Positions 35,643-44,213 of a stretch of DNA of 64,000 bases are shown here, piece after piece. Where the stretch lies: contig JACAET010000008.1 in the NCBI GenBank assembly GCA_013388685.1, forward strand, positions 1-64,000, read 5' to 3'. The stretch is from Chloroflexota bacterium. Lineage in GTDB: Bacteria; Chloroflexota; Anaerolineae; Anaerolineales; Villigracilaceae. A program made the position numbers and the translations under genes. Within the stretch, counting starts at the first letter, position 1. Every line of letters starts with the position of its first letter. The notes under the pieces are model-generated. The model was not told the origin of the DNA. It saw only the letters and a program-made list of their open reading frames with translations, and did not search any database.

Positions 35643-36967
35643 AGGTACGGGGAATGAAAAAAAGCGCCGTCCTTTTTGCACTGTTGGTTTTCGTTTCCGC
35701 CTGTCAACCCGCGCCTGTGACGCCCGCTGCGGCGAGTCTCTCCCCTCCACCGGAGACATTGCCCGCCCCGGTTTCCACCGCCACCCACTGCCCCCCCACG
35801 CCGGTCTACACGGCGACCTCCACCCAGGCGGCACAACCCGACTACAACCGACGATTTCTCGACGCCATCGGCGTTACCCCTGCAAGTTGCCTGCCGGATA
35901 AAACCGCCGACGACGTCGGCATTTACATCTATGATTTGACGCACGGGCGCGAACTGGTTTCGATCAACGCGGATACGGCATTTCAATTTGCATCGGCTTT
36001 CAAGGGTCCGGCATTGGTATATTTCCTTTCGAACTGTCAGAAGTACTGGGATCCTTCCGACCCCGCCTGGGAGGCGTATTTTCGCGATCCGCGTTCCGTC
36101 CGCAACGCGTGGTATGTGAGCGACGCGTACAGGGAGGCGGTTGTTTCTTATTTGCCCGACGTCAACAACTGGCGGAATATCGAAGCGTTTTTTACCCGAA
36201 ACAGGGCGGTCAACAACGGCGGGGAAGGGGGTCCCATTGACCGGCGGTATTTCATCCTGCAACAGGTCTACAGAATGATCGCGTACAGCGGCAATGCCGA
36301 TACGGCGGACGTGCTCCGGTTCGTCAATGAAAACTGTCTTTCCGATTCGCCGCCCGTTATCGAGGCGCGCTGCGGCGGTCCGAACGCCATCACCGCCTTC
36401 AACGCCTGGTTCTACGCATTTGCAGGAATTGACTACCGGGGCGATGAGCCTCGGCGGGGTCTGTATAACTGGAATATCGTCTACGAAAAGGGCGAGAACG
36501 GAGAATGGGTCGGCACGCCGCTGTCTACGAACGGCTTCAAAGATGCGTGCGCGACTCAAACCGCCCTGTTGAATTGTCGTACCGGCGCGGCGGTCAAAAA
36601 TGTGATGAGCCCGCGCGATTTTTTCCAGTTTTATCTTGCGTTATACACTCTGGAGGATACCTCGACGCGGCGGAACGCTCTCGAACTTCTCAAAGTTGAC
36701 CTGGAGGGTCCTGCGCGGGGAAATCTCAAGAACATGGCGAGAAACATGAACGCCGAAGCCATGAGCAAGAACGGCTATTATTATTATGGCGGACCCATTC
36801 TGGCGGATGCGGGCATCGTTCGTTATCGAGGTGTCTCGTTCGTGGTGGTCACGCTTTCCTACGACGCGCAGGATGCGATGGAAATCCTGTATGGGACGTA
36901 TGTCAACGGCGCATTGAAGGGGGACGCCGGCTTGATCCAGTCCATGCTGGACGAGGTCACGCCGTAA
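35639..36967 (+). CDS. Class A beta-lactamase-like serine hydrolase lipoprotein
   Basis: A 442-residue exported protein starting at the ATGA overlap with the previous gene; ATG at 35654, with GGGG upstream, is equally possible. LLVFVSAC is a lipobox, followed by a Pro/Thr-rich spacer with PVTPAAASLSPPPETLP. The fold is the penicillin-recognising type: FQFASAFKGPALVYFL has the S-x-x-K pair, MIAYSGNADTADVL fits the SDN motif as SGN, and MSKNGYYYYGG near the end takes the place of KTG. Family members include beta-lactamases and cell-wall enzymes; with these divergent motifs a drug-resistance role is not implied. It may work with the two exported proteins encoded upstream. Confidence 0.78.
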   Translation: MKVRGMKKSAVLFALLVFVSACQPAPVTPAAASLSPPPETLPAPVSTATHCPPTPVYTATSTQAAQPDYNRRFLDAIGVTPASCLPDKTADDVGIYIYDLTHGRELVSINADTAFQFASAFKGPALVYFLSNCQKYWDPSDPAWEAYFRDPRSVRNAWYVSDAYREAVVSYLPDVNNWRNIEAFFTRNRAVNNGGEGGPIDRRYFILQQVYRMIAYSGNADTADVLRFVNENCLSDSPPVIEARCGGPNAITAFNAWFYAFAGIDYRGDEPRRGLYNWNIVYEKGENGEWVGTPLSTNGFKDACATQTALLNCRTGAAVKNVMSPRDFFQFYLALYTLEDTSTRRNALELLKVDLEGPARGNLKNMARNMNAEAMSKNGYYYYGGPILADAGIVRYRGVSFVVVTLSYDAQDAMEILYGTYVNGALKGDAGLIQSMLDEVTP

Positions 36968-37081
36968 CGCGGTCTGGTTTGCGCGCTCGAAGCGGTTGCC
37001 CCATGCAACCCGCCCGAAAGCGGATATCCGATGCGGGATCGAAAACGCCGTTCAGCGCCCTCCGACGAGTCCCTTCAGGCA

Positions 37082-37112
37082 AAGAAGCGCCGTCTCGGTG
37101 ACGGCGCTTCTT
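37082..37112 (-). terminator. Hairpin terminator for the aldolase gene
   Basis: AAGAAGCGCCGTC (37082-37094) and GACGGCGCTTCTT (37100-37112) form a perfect 13-bp stem with loop TCGGT. It lies 24 nt beyond the stop codon of the minus-strand aldolase gene and also 114 nt after the plus-strand lipoprotein gene, so it may serve both convergent genes. Reading minus, TTTGCCTG follows the stem. Confidence 0.75.
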
Positions 37113-37136
37113 CTGATTCCGCGAAAGATCCAACCC

Positions 37137-38201
37137 TCACGCCACTGTGACGGTTTTATCCAAATACACATCCTGGATGGTGTTGAGCAGCTTCACGCCC
37201 TCCGCCATCGGGCGCTGGAAGGCTTTGCGCCCGGAAATCAGCCCCATGCCGCCGGCGCGCTTGTTGATGACCGCCGTCGCCGCGGCTTCGGCGAAGTCGT
37301 TCGCACCCGAGGCGCCGCCGCTGTTGATCAGCCCGATGCGCCCCATGTAATTGTTCGCCACCTGGTAGCGGCACAGGTCAATGGGGTGATCGCTGGTCAG
37401 GTCGCTGTAGATGCGCTTGTCGAGTTTGCCGTAGGAACTCTCGCCGGTATTCAGGGCAAGATAACCGCCGTTGTTTTCCGGCAGTTTCTGCTTGATGATG
37501 TCCGCTTCGAGCGTGACGCCGAGATGATTCGCCTGACCGGTCAGGTCTGCCGAGACGTGGTAATCCTTGTCCTTTTTGAAAGCAGGGTTGCGCAGGTAGC
37601 ACCACAGGATGGTCGCCATGCCAAGTTGATGCGCGAGGGCAAAGGCTTCGGCAATTTCGATCAGTTCGCGGTGCGAGTCGTCCGATCCGAAGTAAATCGT
37701 CGCGCCGACCGCCGCCGCGCCCATGTCATACGCCTGCTCCACCGTGCCGAACAAAATCTGCTCGAAGTTGTTCGGGTAGGTCAGCAGTTCATTGTGGTTG
37801 ATCTTGACGATGAACGGGATTTTGTGCGCGTACGTGCGGGACATGACACCCAGCACGCCGAAAGTCGAAGCGACGGCGTTGCACCCGCCCTCGATGGCGA
37901 GTTCGATGATCTTTTCCGGGTCGAAGTAATCGGGATTCTTGGCAAAACTGGCGCCGCCCGAGTGTTCGATACCCTGATCCACCGGCAGGATCGAGAGATA
38001 CCCCGTCCCGCCGAGGCGGCCATGGTTGTACATTCGCTGCAGGTTGCCGAGCACGCGGTTGTTACGGTCGGACTGCGCAAAGATGCGGTCCACAAAATCG
38101 GGACCCGGCAAATGCAGGCGTTCTTTGGGAATTTTGGGCGAATTGAATCCAAGCAGGTGTTCCGCCTTATCGTCCAAAAGGGATTGAAGATCGGTCGTCA
38201 T
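37137..38201 (-). CDS. fbaB: Class I fructose-bisphosphate aldolase (archaeal/FbaB type)
   Basis: A 354-residue cytoplasmic enzyme that cleaves fructose-1,6-bisphosphate to the two triose phosphates by Schiff-base chemistry in glycolysis and gluconeogenesis. [20 protein letters not shown] near residue 65, [44 protein letters not shown] and [13 protein letters not shown] match the FbaB/DhnA family; the Lys in ADIIK is the likely Schiff-base residue. Length agrees with E. coli FbaB. The start at 38201 has AAGGAG 8 nt before it; an ATG ten codons further upstream lacks this. It is the only minus-strand gene in its area. Confidence 0.92.
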   Translation of the reverse strand: MTTDLQSLLDDKAEHLLGFNSPKIPKERLHLPGPDFVDRIFAQSDRNNRVLGNLQRMYNHGRLGGTGYLSILPVDQGIEHSGGASFAKNPDYFDPEKIIELAIEGGCNAVASTFGVLGVMSRTYAHKIPFIVKINHNELLTYPNNFEQILFGTVEQAYDMGAAAVGATIYFGSDDSHRELIEIAEAFALAHQLGMATILWCYLRNPAFKKDKDYHVSADLTGQANHLGVTLEADIIKQKLPENNGGYLALNTGESSYGKLDKRIYSDLTSDHPIDLCRYQVANNYMGRIGLINSGGASGANDFAEAAATAVINKRAGGMGLISGRKAFQRPMAEGVKLLNTIQDVYLDKTVTVA

Positions 38202-38312
38202 AGTGCATCTCCTTGACCGGCGTGCGTTCAAGCCGCCGATGATTTAATTTGGTTTCGATGAGGGTTTCACCCCAAAATGTCAGCCAGCCGCTCCGATGGA
38301 AAAGTTTATTTC

Positions 38313-38342
38313 TTGATTATAACCAGAAAGTACGGCTATAAT
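38313..38342 (+). promoter_or_regulatory. Sigma70-type promoter for the 174-residue protein
   Basis: TTGATT (38313-38318), 18 nt and a perfect TATAAT (38337-38342). The start codon of the next plus-strand gene is at 38426. This is one of the best promoter matches in the window. Confidence 0.65.
38316..38321 (-). promoter_or_regulatory. Possible -10 box of the aldolase gene (divergent)
   Basis: Read on the minus strand, 38316-38321 is TATAAT, overlapping the -35 box of the plus-strand promoter. No good -35 hexamer was found for it. If both work, the two genes are driven by overlapping divergent promoters. Confidence 0.35.
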
Positions 38343-38425
38343 GGGCTCGTGCGACAAAACCGAGGAGACCCCGTATATCCTCGTAGCGCCACAGCGCCAT
38401 CTTCACCCTTCGACAGGAGACACCC

Positions 38426-38950
38426 ATGAACGATTTTTTTGAAAAAGTGACCAGCATGCAGGACCCGTTCAAAAAACTGGCGTCCTACATCCCCGGCTTT
38501 GGCGGATACGTGGAACGACAAAACCGGCGTGACGCCGACAAACTCCTGCGGGATACTGTCGCACGCCGCTTCGAGGAACAATGGAAACGCGCCTCTCAAC
38601 TGCAGGAGGAGATGGTCGGCGGCGGCATGATCGCCTACGTGGACGACATGGAAAAAGCCGCCATTCAACTGCGCACCTTCATTGACCGCATCAGCAACGC
38701 GCCGCGCGGCTATTCCGGGCTGTTCGATGCCGTCAAAATCAACGAAAAGGAACTCGAAGCGATTTACCAATTCGACGCGGCATTCTTCGACCTCGCCGAA
38801 CAGGTGGCGCGCGCCAATGACAATGTGGAAGCCAGCATGGGAGACGAAGCCGCCCTGCCCGCTGCCATCCGCAACCTCACCACGCTGGCGCGCCTTGCCA
38901 ACGAAACCTACGATAAACGCACCGAAGCGGTGACGGGATCGAATTCATAG
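38426..38950 (+). CDS. Uncharacterised helical protein
   Basis: A 174-residue cytoplasmic protein not recognised as any family. It has no signal peptide or membrane helix and is almost all alpha-helical with heptad-like stretches: RRDADKLLRDTVARRFEEQW, then YVDDMEKAAIQLRTFIDRIS and DAAFFDLAEQVARANDNVEA. The start has AGGAG 8 nt upstream and a strong promoter at 38313. One possibility is a PspA-like or scaffolding role, but that is only from composition. Confidence 0.7.
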   Translation: MNDFFEKVTSMQDPFKKLASYIPGFGGYVERQNRRDADKLLRDTVARRFEEQWKRASQLQEEMVGGGMIAYVDDMEKAAIQLRTFIDRISNAPRGYSGLFDAVKINEKELEAIYQFDAAFFDLAEQVARANDNVEASMGDEAALPAAIRNLTTLARLANETYDKRTEAVTGSNS

Positions 38951-38991
38951 CAAAGCAAAGGCAGAAACTCTCCGTTCCTGCCGAATCATCC

Positions 38992-40401
38992 ATGTGGCAC
39001 ACCTATATCAACGCAACTACAATTGACGAAACGCTGGCTGTGCTCGCCCAACAGGGGGAAGGCGCCCGCATTGTCGCAGGCGGCACAGACCTCATCCTCG
39101 AACTCGAACGCGGCGTCCGCAAAGGTATTTCCACCCTCATTGATGTAACGCGCATCCCCCGCCTCGACCAGATTACCCTCGACGAAGACGGCATCATCCA
39201 CCTGGGCGCGCTCGTCACCCACAACCAGTGCGTCGCCTCGAAACTCATCCGCGAGCGGGCGGCGCCTCTGGCGCGTGCAGCATGGGAGGTCGGCGCGCCG
39301 CAAATCCGCAACCGCGGCACGGTGGCCGGCAACCTCATCACCGCCTCGCCCGCCAACGACACCATCACCCCGCTCATGGCGCTCGGCGCATCCGTCACCC
39401 TCGCTTCCACAAGCGGCACGCGCATCATTCCCTTCAAAGACTTTTACACCGGCGTCCGCAAAACGGTGATGCGACCGGATGAAATGCTCCTCGAAATTTC
39501 CTTCCCGGCGATGAAACCCACACAGCGTGGGACGTTCGTCAAGCTGGCTCTGCGCCGCGCTCAGGCGATCTCTGTGGTCAACGTTGCGGTCGTTCTGGAC
39601 CTCGAAGCGGATACCGTTAAATCAGCCTCGATTACGCTGGGAGCCGTTGCCCCCACCATCATCCACGCCCCCGAAGCCGAAGCCTGGCTGGCAGGCAAAG
39701 CGCTGACCGACGAGGTCATCGAGGAAGCCGCCCGCCTGACGATGGAAGCCTCCCGCCCGATTGACGACATCCGCGGTTCCGCCGCCTACCGCCGCGAAAT
39801 GGTGCGCGTGTGCACCCGGCGCGGGCTGAGGTCACTGCGCGAGGGGGAGACTCAGGCACAGGTCCCGGAAGATGCGGTGCTGTTGTGGGGACATCCGTTG
39901 GAAGTCGAACGTCAACGATCGGAATTTCCCACCAGTTCCATCGAGACGACAGTCAACGGAAGAAAATACACCGTCAACAGTGGGCATGATAAAACCCTGC
40001 TGAGATTTCTGCGCGAAGACCTCGGCTTGACCGGCACGAAGGAAGGCTGCGCCGAGGGGGAATGCGGCGCCTGCACCGTGTTTCTGGACGGCAAGGCTGT
40101 GATGGCCTGTCTCGTCCCTGCGCCGCGCGCGCACGGTGCCGAGATTGTCACGGTGGAAGGTCTTGCCCAGGAGGGCAATTTGCATCCTGTACAGGAGGTA
40201 TTTGTGCTGGATGGCGCGGTGCAATGCGGGTATTGCACGCCAGGCTTTGTCATGTCGGCAGTGAAACTGCTGGAGGAAAAGCAAAATCCATCGAGAGGCG
40301 AGATCGAACAAGCCATTACCGGCAACCTATGTCGTTGCACGGGTTATTACAAAATCGTGCAGGCGATCGAACATGCGGTCGAGATACAGGAAAAGAGGTG
40401 A
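38992..40401 (+). CDS. Molybdenum hydroxylase FAD subunit fused to [2Fe-2S] subunit
   Basis: A 469-residue fusion. Residues 1-285 are the CoxM/XdhB-type FAD domain (ARIVAGGTDLILELERGV; QIRNRGTVAGNLITASPAND). Residues 315-469 are the CoxS-like domain with two [2Fe-2S] clusters: the plant-type site CAEGECGACTVFLDG plus VMACLVPA, then the second cluster QCGYCTPGFVM and NLCRCTGYYKI. It would pass electrons from the molybdenum centre (next large gene) to FAD and an acceptor. XdhA-type fusions usually have the Fe-S part first; here the FAD part is first. The substrate is unknown. Confidence 0.9.
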   Translation: MWHTYINATTIDETLAVLAQQGEGARIVAGGTDLILELERGVRKGISTLIDVTRIPRLDQITLDEDGIIHLGALVTHNQCVASKLIRERAAPLARAAWEVGAPQIRNRGTVAGNLITASPANDTITPLMALGASVTLASTSGTRIIPFKDFYTGVRKTVMRPDEMLLEISFPAMKPTQRGTFVKLALRRAQAISVVNVAVVLDLEADTVKSASITLGAVAPTIIHAPEAEAWLAGKALTDEVIEEAARLTMEASRPIDDIRGSAAYRREMVRVCTRRGLRSLREGETQAQVPEDAVLLWGHPLEVERQRSEFPTSSIETTVNGRKYTVNSGHDKTLLRFLREDLGLTGTKEGCAEGECGACTVFLDGKAVMACLVPAPRAHGAEIVTVEGLAQEGNLHPVQEVFVLDGAVQCGYCTPGFVMSAVKLLEEKQNPSRGEIEQAITGNLCRCTGYYKIVQAIEHAVEIQEKR

Positions 40402-40404
40402 GCT

Positions 40405-40824
40405 ATGGGTAAATATGGCACCCGCTTGAAAAAGACCTCCATGCCCAAGCGGGACAAGGTCAATCCTTATATGCGCGGAATCGGATGTCTTTTGATGTTG
40501 ATCGTACCGGTTTTCAGTTACGGCGTTGGCGACCTTCTGGCGAGCCGCCGGTTTGGATATCAGGTCATACCGCCGCAGTGGTACGATACCATCACCTTTC
40601 CGCCCATCTTCAACGCCCTCCCCGGTCTCAGGGGTATCCTGAATTATCTTGAGAGTCTTCCCCACTTTCCGGCGACACTGGCTCTTACCGTTGTGGTGAT
40701 GGTATTGGTGGGCGGGATTTTGTCGGTCATCTTCGGATGGTTGTATTCGCTGTTGGCTCCCTCGCCGTACGGACCGATGGATATTCCGCCGCCCCGCGTC
40801 AAAACCAGGAAATACAAACGCTAG
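40405..40824 (+). CDS. Small membrane protein of unknown function
   Basis: A 139-residue protein with two membrane helices, about 25-44 (IGCLLMLIVPVFSYGVGDLL) and 92-118 (LALTVVVMVLVGGILSVIFG), and basic ends (MGKYGTRLKKTSMPKR; RVKTRKYKR). GAGGTGAG lies upstream of the ATG, 3 nt after the previous gene, so it sits between the two molybdenum hydroxylase subunit genes. No family recognised. It may have nothing to do with the enzyme, as it is followed by repeat R1. Confidence 0.75.
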   Translation: MGKYGTRLKKTSMPKRDKVNPYMRGIGCLLMLIVPVFSYGVGDLLASRRFGYQVIPPQWYDTITFPPIFNALPGLRGILNYLESLPHFPATLALTVVVMVLVGGILSVIFGWLYSLLAPSPYGPMDIPPPRVKTRKYKR

Positions 40825-40837
40825 ATAGTCCGAACAT

Positions 40838-40910
40838 CATTCGACGCGCAGGAGACGTTTTCCCCGGCGTTTGCCCGCCATTGCGAAGCATCCCCGAAGC
40901 GAAGCGGAGC
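40838..40910 (+). repeat. Dispersed GC-rich repeat R1, copy 4
   Basis: This copy has CGACGCGCAGGAGACGTT followed by TTCCCCGGCGTTTGCCCGCC and GAAGCATCCCCGAAGCG. It matches copy 3 (25731) over the first block and the reverse-oriented copy 2 (341-410) over nearly its whole length. It lies between a membrane-protein gene and the molybdenum subunit gene and is non-coding. Confidence 0.7.
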
Positions 40911-41002
40911 GGGAGGGCAGGTGCAACGTCCCCGTCGGCGCACGAGAACGCCGACTGTGCCCATGGATTTCTAAAACCATACGATTGAACACGTAGAGGA
41001 AC

Positions 41003-43231
41003 ATGACCACTTATAACAATATTGGCAGATCCCTTGCGCGGGTGGATGCACGCGGCAAAGTGACCGGTGAAACGCCCTACTCCGGCGATCTTTCGATGCC
41101 GGGCATGTTGCACATGAAGGTTTTGTTTGCGGGGCGTCCGCATGCCCGTATCAAATCCATTGACACCCGCAAAGCGGAAGCCGCCCCCGGCGTGGCGGCG
41201 GTGTTCACAGCGAAGGATGTGCCGGTCAACGAGTATGGCTTGCAGTGGCAGGATCAACCCGTCCTGTGCGGACCCACCCTCACCCCATCTCCTCTTCCTG
41301 AGGGAGAGGGGCAAGGGGTGAGAGGCGCGGATGTGGTCCGGTTTGTGGGGGATCAGGTGGCAATTGTCGTGGCGGAAAGCGAAGCACAGGCGGCGGCGGC
41401 GGCGAGGTTGATCGAGGTCGAATATGAGGATCTGCCCGTGGTCACCGATCCGCTGGAGGCGATGAAACCCGGCGCGCCGCGCGTCCACGAAGAGATTGGA
41501 GATTCCAACATCTGTGTCCATTACAAAATCCGCAAAGGGAATGTGGAGGAGGCGTTTGCCAGGGCGGATGTCATCGTCGAAAGCGAGTATCGCACGCCCG
41601 TGCAGGAACACGCTTACCTGCAACCGGAGGCAGGGCTGGCATATATTGACGACGAGGGGCGCGTGACGGTGGTCTGCGGCGGGCAGTGGACACACGAAGA
41701 CCAGGAACAAATCGCCCACGCGTTGAACCTGCCGTTGGAACAGGTGCGCGTGATTTACCCTGCCATTGGCGGAGCGTTTGGCGGGCGCGAGGATATGTCG
41801 GTGCAGATCATCCTGGCGCTGGCGGCGTGGAAACTGCGCAGGCCGGTGCGCGTCATCTGGTCGCGGCAGGAGTCCATCATCGGGCATGGCAAGCGGCATC
41901 CGGTGGTCTTGCGCGCCAGGTGGGGCGCCACCAAAGAGGGCAAGGTCATCGCCATCGAGAACGAAATCATCGGGGACGCCGGCGCTTATATGTACACCAC
42001 CAACAAAGTGCTGGGCAATTCCACCATCACTTCAACAGGACCCTACTTCATCCCCAACGTCAAGACGGATGTGTACGGCGTTTATACCAACAACGTCCCT
42101 TCTGCGGCGTTTCGCGGGTTCGGCGCGCCGCAGGCGTTGTTCATGGCAGAAATGCAAATGAATAAACTTGCCGAAAAACTCGGCATGGACCCGGTGGAGT
42201 TCCGCCTGAAGAACGCCTTGAAAGATGGCGACACCATGGGCGTAGGCACACCTTCGCCCAGTCCCGTCAGTGTGATTCAGTGCATCGAGGCGGCGCGAGA
42301 CAGGTTCGGTTGGACGACCAGCCCTTACCCCAACCCTCTCCCAAAGGGAGAGGGGAGCGTCATCCGTGGTCAAGGTTTTGCGGCTGGCTTCAAGAACATC
42401 GGCTTTTCGTTCGGTTATCAGGAAAATTGCTGGGCAAAGATCGAACTGCGCGGCAAGGCAGAAGTGGACGAAGCGATTCTCTATCACGCCAGCGCGGAGG
42501 TTGGGCAGGGCACGCACACGGTCATGACGCAAATGGCGGCGGAGGCGCTGGGCATCCCGCTGGAAAAAGTGCGGCTGGTGGCTTCGGATACGGCAGTGAC
42601 CAACACTTCCGGCTCGGTCTCCGCCTCGCGCATGACCTTCATGTCTGGCAACGCCATTCGCGGCGCGGCGGAGATTGCGCTCAAAAAATGGAAAGCGGAG
42701 GAGCGCCCTGCGGTAGGCGAGTTCAAATATCTCGCGCCGCGCACGACCAACTTCGAGCCTGAGACCGGCTACTCCACACCCAACTTCGCGTATGCCTGGG
42801 TTGCCCAAGCCGCCGAAGTGGAAGTGGATACCGAAACCGGTCACGTGCGCGTCGTGCGCCTCGTCTCTGCCGACGACGTGGGGCAGGCGATCAACCCCGC
42901 CCTTGTGCAGGGACAGGTGGAAGGCGCGGTCGTGCAGGCACAGGGATACGCCATTCAGGAAGAGTACAAGACGAAAAACGGCTATGTCCTCACCGATCAA
43001 CTCAGCACCTACCTCATCCCCACGGTGCTCGATATTCCCGAAAAGGTCGAGACTGTCCTCGTCGAAGTGCCGGACCCGAACGGACCCTGGGGGGCGCGCG
43101 GGGTGGGCGAGCTTCCCTACCTGCCTGTTGCTCCCGCCATTGCCGCGGCGATCCACGATGCCACCGGCGTGTGGATTGATGAATTCCCCTTCACACCGGA
43201 GCGCGTTCTGCGGTCGCTGGGGAAGATTTAA
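41003..43231 (+). CDS. Xanthine dehydrogenase-family molybdopterin-binding subunit
   Basis: A 742-residue large subunit that binds the Mo-pterin cofactor and hydroxylates an unknown substrate. Typical sequences are RVDARGKVTGETPYSGDL at the start, QEHAYLQPEAGLAYID, PAIGGAFGGREDMS, AAFRGFGAPQALFMAEMQMN and GARGVGELPYLPVAPAI, whose Glu is the catalytic base of the family. The AYxCSFR loop of CO dehydrogenase is absent, so a xanthine/aldehyde-type substrate is more likely. Two short repeats are inserted in frame (about residues 92-108 and 441-453; see the repeat entries). GAGG precedes the ATG. YqeB is encoded 2.7 kb downstream. Confidence 0.92.
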   Translation: MTTYNNIGRSLARVDARGKVTGETPYSGDLSMPGMLHMKVLFAGRPHARIKSIDTRKAEAAPGVAAVFTAKDVPVNEYGLQWQDQPVLCGPTLTPSPLPEGEGQGVRGADVVRFVGDQVAIVVAESEAQAAAAARLIEVEYEDLPVVTDPLEAMKPGAPRVHEEIGDSNICVHYKIRKGNVEEAFARADVIVESEYRTPVQEHAYLQPEAGLAYIDDEGRVTVVCGGQWTHEDQEQIAHALNLPLEQVRVIYPAIGGAFGGREDMSVQIILALAAWKLRRPVRVIWSRQESIIGHGKRHPVVLRARWGATKEGKVIAIENEIIGDAGAYMYTTNKVLGNSTITSTGPYFIPNVKTDVYGVYTNNVPSAAFRGFGAPQALFMAEMQMNKLAEKLGMDPVEFRLKNALKDGDTMGVGTPSPSPVSVIQCIEAARDRFGWTTSPYPNPLPKGEGSVIRGQGFAAGFKNIGFSFGYQENCWAKIELRGKAEVDEAILYHASAEVGQGTHTVMTQMAAEALGIPLEKVRLVASDTAVTNTSGSVSASRMTFMSGNAIRGAAEIALKKWKAEERPAVGEFKYLAPRTTNFEPETGYSTPNFAYAWVAQAAEVEVDTETGHVRVVRLVSADDVGQAINPALVQGQVEGAVVQAQGYAIQEEYKTKNGYVLTDQLSTYLIPTVLDIPEKVETVLVEVPDPNGPWGARGVGELPYLPVAPAIAAAIHDATGVWIDEFPFTPERVLRSLGKI
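41276..41325 (+). repeat. Palindromic repeat P1, copy A, inside the Mo-subunit gene
   Basis: CCCTCACCCCATCTCCTCTT, then CCTGAGGGAGAGGGGCAAGG and GGTGAG. The two halves are inverted repeats. It is in frame and encodes TLTPSPLPEGEGQGVRG between QPVLCGP and ADVVRFVGDQVA, positions that are contiguous in related proteins as far as I recall. Confidence 0.75.
42322..42360 (+). repeat. Palindromic repeat P1, copy B, inside the Mo-subunit gene
   Basis: CCCTTACCCCAACCCTCTCC followed by CAAAGGGAGAGGGG. It is in frame and encodes SPYPNPLPKGEGSV, shortly before GQGFAAGFKNIGF. Same family as the copies at 41276, 43355, 52401 and 59911. Confidence 0.7.
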
Positions 43232-43241
43232 CCGTGTCCCC

Positions 43242-44150
43242 ATGCGCTTCCCTCTCTTCGAAACCAAGCCGCTGGACGACGACGCCCGCCGCTCTGCGGG
43301 CGGTTCGTTCGTCTCGCTGACAGACGGCGTAACACATTACGAATTGTCAAACGATTCCCCTCTCCCTGATGGAGAGGCATTAGGGGCGAGAGACGCCGTT
43401 GTCCTGGTTCACGGTTTTTCCGTTCCGTATTTCATTTTCGACCCGACCTTCGATTTCCTCACTCAAAACGGCTTCCGCACTCTGCGCTACGACCTCTTCG
43501 GACGCGGCTTTTCAGACCGCCCCCGCGCACGCTACAACATGGACCTCTTCGTCTGCCAGCTGCTCGACCTGCTGGACGCACTGCGCTTCACCTCACCCCT
43601 CAATCTGATCGGTCTTTCCATGGGCGGACCCATCGCCGCCGCCTTTACCGCCCGCCGCCCGGAGCGGGTCAAATCGCTGACGTTGATTGACCCGGCGGGT
43701 GCGAGAGCGGTGTCCCTTTCGCCCATGCTCAAGGCGATGAAACTGCCCGGCCTGGCGGAGGCGGTTTTCGGTCTGGTGGGAAGCGAGAGTTTGCTCAAGA
43801 GCGCGGCAAAGGATTTCTTCGATCCCGAACTGGTGGGGATGTTCCTCGACAAGTACAAAGTCCAGATGCAATACCAGGGCTTCAAGCGCGCCATTCTGTC
43901 CACCATCCGCAACAACATGCTCGGCTCGTTCATTGAGACTTATAAGACCGTCGGCAAAATGGACAAGCCCGTTCTGCTGGTGTGGGGACGGAACGATACG
44001 ACGGTTCCCCTCGTCCATAGTGATGATCTGCGCGCCGCCATGCCGCAGGCGGAATTGCACGTCATCGAAGAGTGCGGGCATATCCCCCACTATGAAAAGT
44101 CCGACGAGTTCAATCCCATTTTGTTGGAGTTTTTGAAAAGAAATGCGTAA
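43242..44150 (+). CDS. Alpha/beta-fold hydrolase
   Basis: A 302-residue serine hydrolase. VVLVHGFSVPYFIF near residue 48 is the oxyanion-hole segment, NLIGLSMGGPIAAAF holds the nucleophile Ser, PVLLVWGRNDTTVPL the Asp and ECGHIPHYEKSDEF the His. The start is taken at 43242, 10 nt after the Mo-subunit stop, although there is no ribosome site; the frame is open much further upstream but overlaps the previous gene. A palindromic repeat (43355-43392) is inserted in frame as DSPLPDGEALGAR just before the first conserved strand. The substrate is unknown. Confidence 0.87.
   Translation: MRFPLFETKPLDDDARRSAGGSFVSLTDGVTHYELSNDSPLPDGEALGARDAVVLVHGFSVPYFIFDPTFDFLTQNGFRTLRYDLFGRGFSDRPRARYNMDLFVCQLLDLLDALRFTSPLNLIGLSMGGPIAAAFTARRPERVKSLTLIDPAGARAVSLSPMLKAMKLPGLAEAVFGLVGSESLLKSAAKDFFDPELVGMFLDKYKVQMQYQGFKRAILSTIRNNMLGSFIETYKTVGKMDKPVLLVWGRNDTTVPLVHSDDLRAAMPQAELHVIEECGHIPHYEKSDEFNPILLEFLKRNA
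43355..43392 (+). repeat. Palindromic repeat P1, copy C, inside the hydrolase gene
   Basis: TTCCCCTCTCCCTGATGGAG followed by AGGCATTAGGGGCGAGAG. It encodes DSPLPDGEALGAR in frame, between THYELSN and DAVVLVHGFS, where alpha/beta hydrolases normally have a short variable loop. Confidence 0.65.
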
Positions 44151-44213
44151 ACGGCGTTTTCTCACGCCGCGTCGGTGCCAGAGAGCGCAATATATGCCTG
44201 TGAGGTAAACATC

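Noticed and set aside
35639..36967. Antibiotic-resistance beta-lactamase
   Set aside because: The SDN and KTG motifs are divergent (SGN, KNG) and the protein is a long lipoprotein. Only the fold is supported, not the activity.
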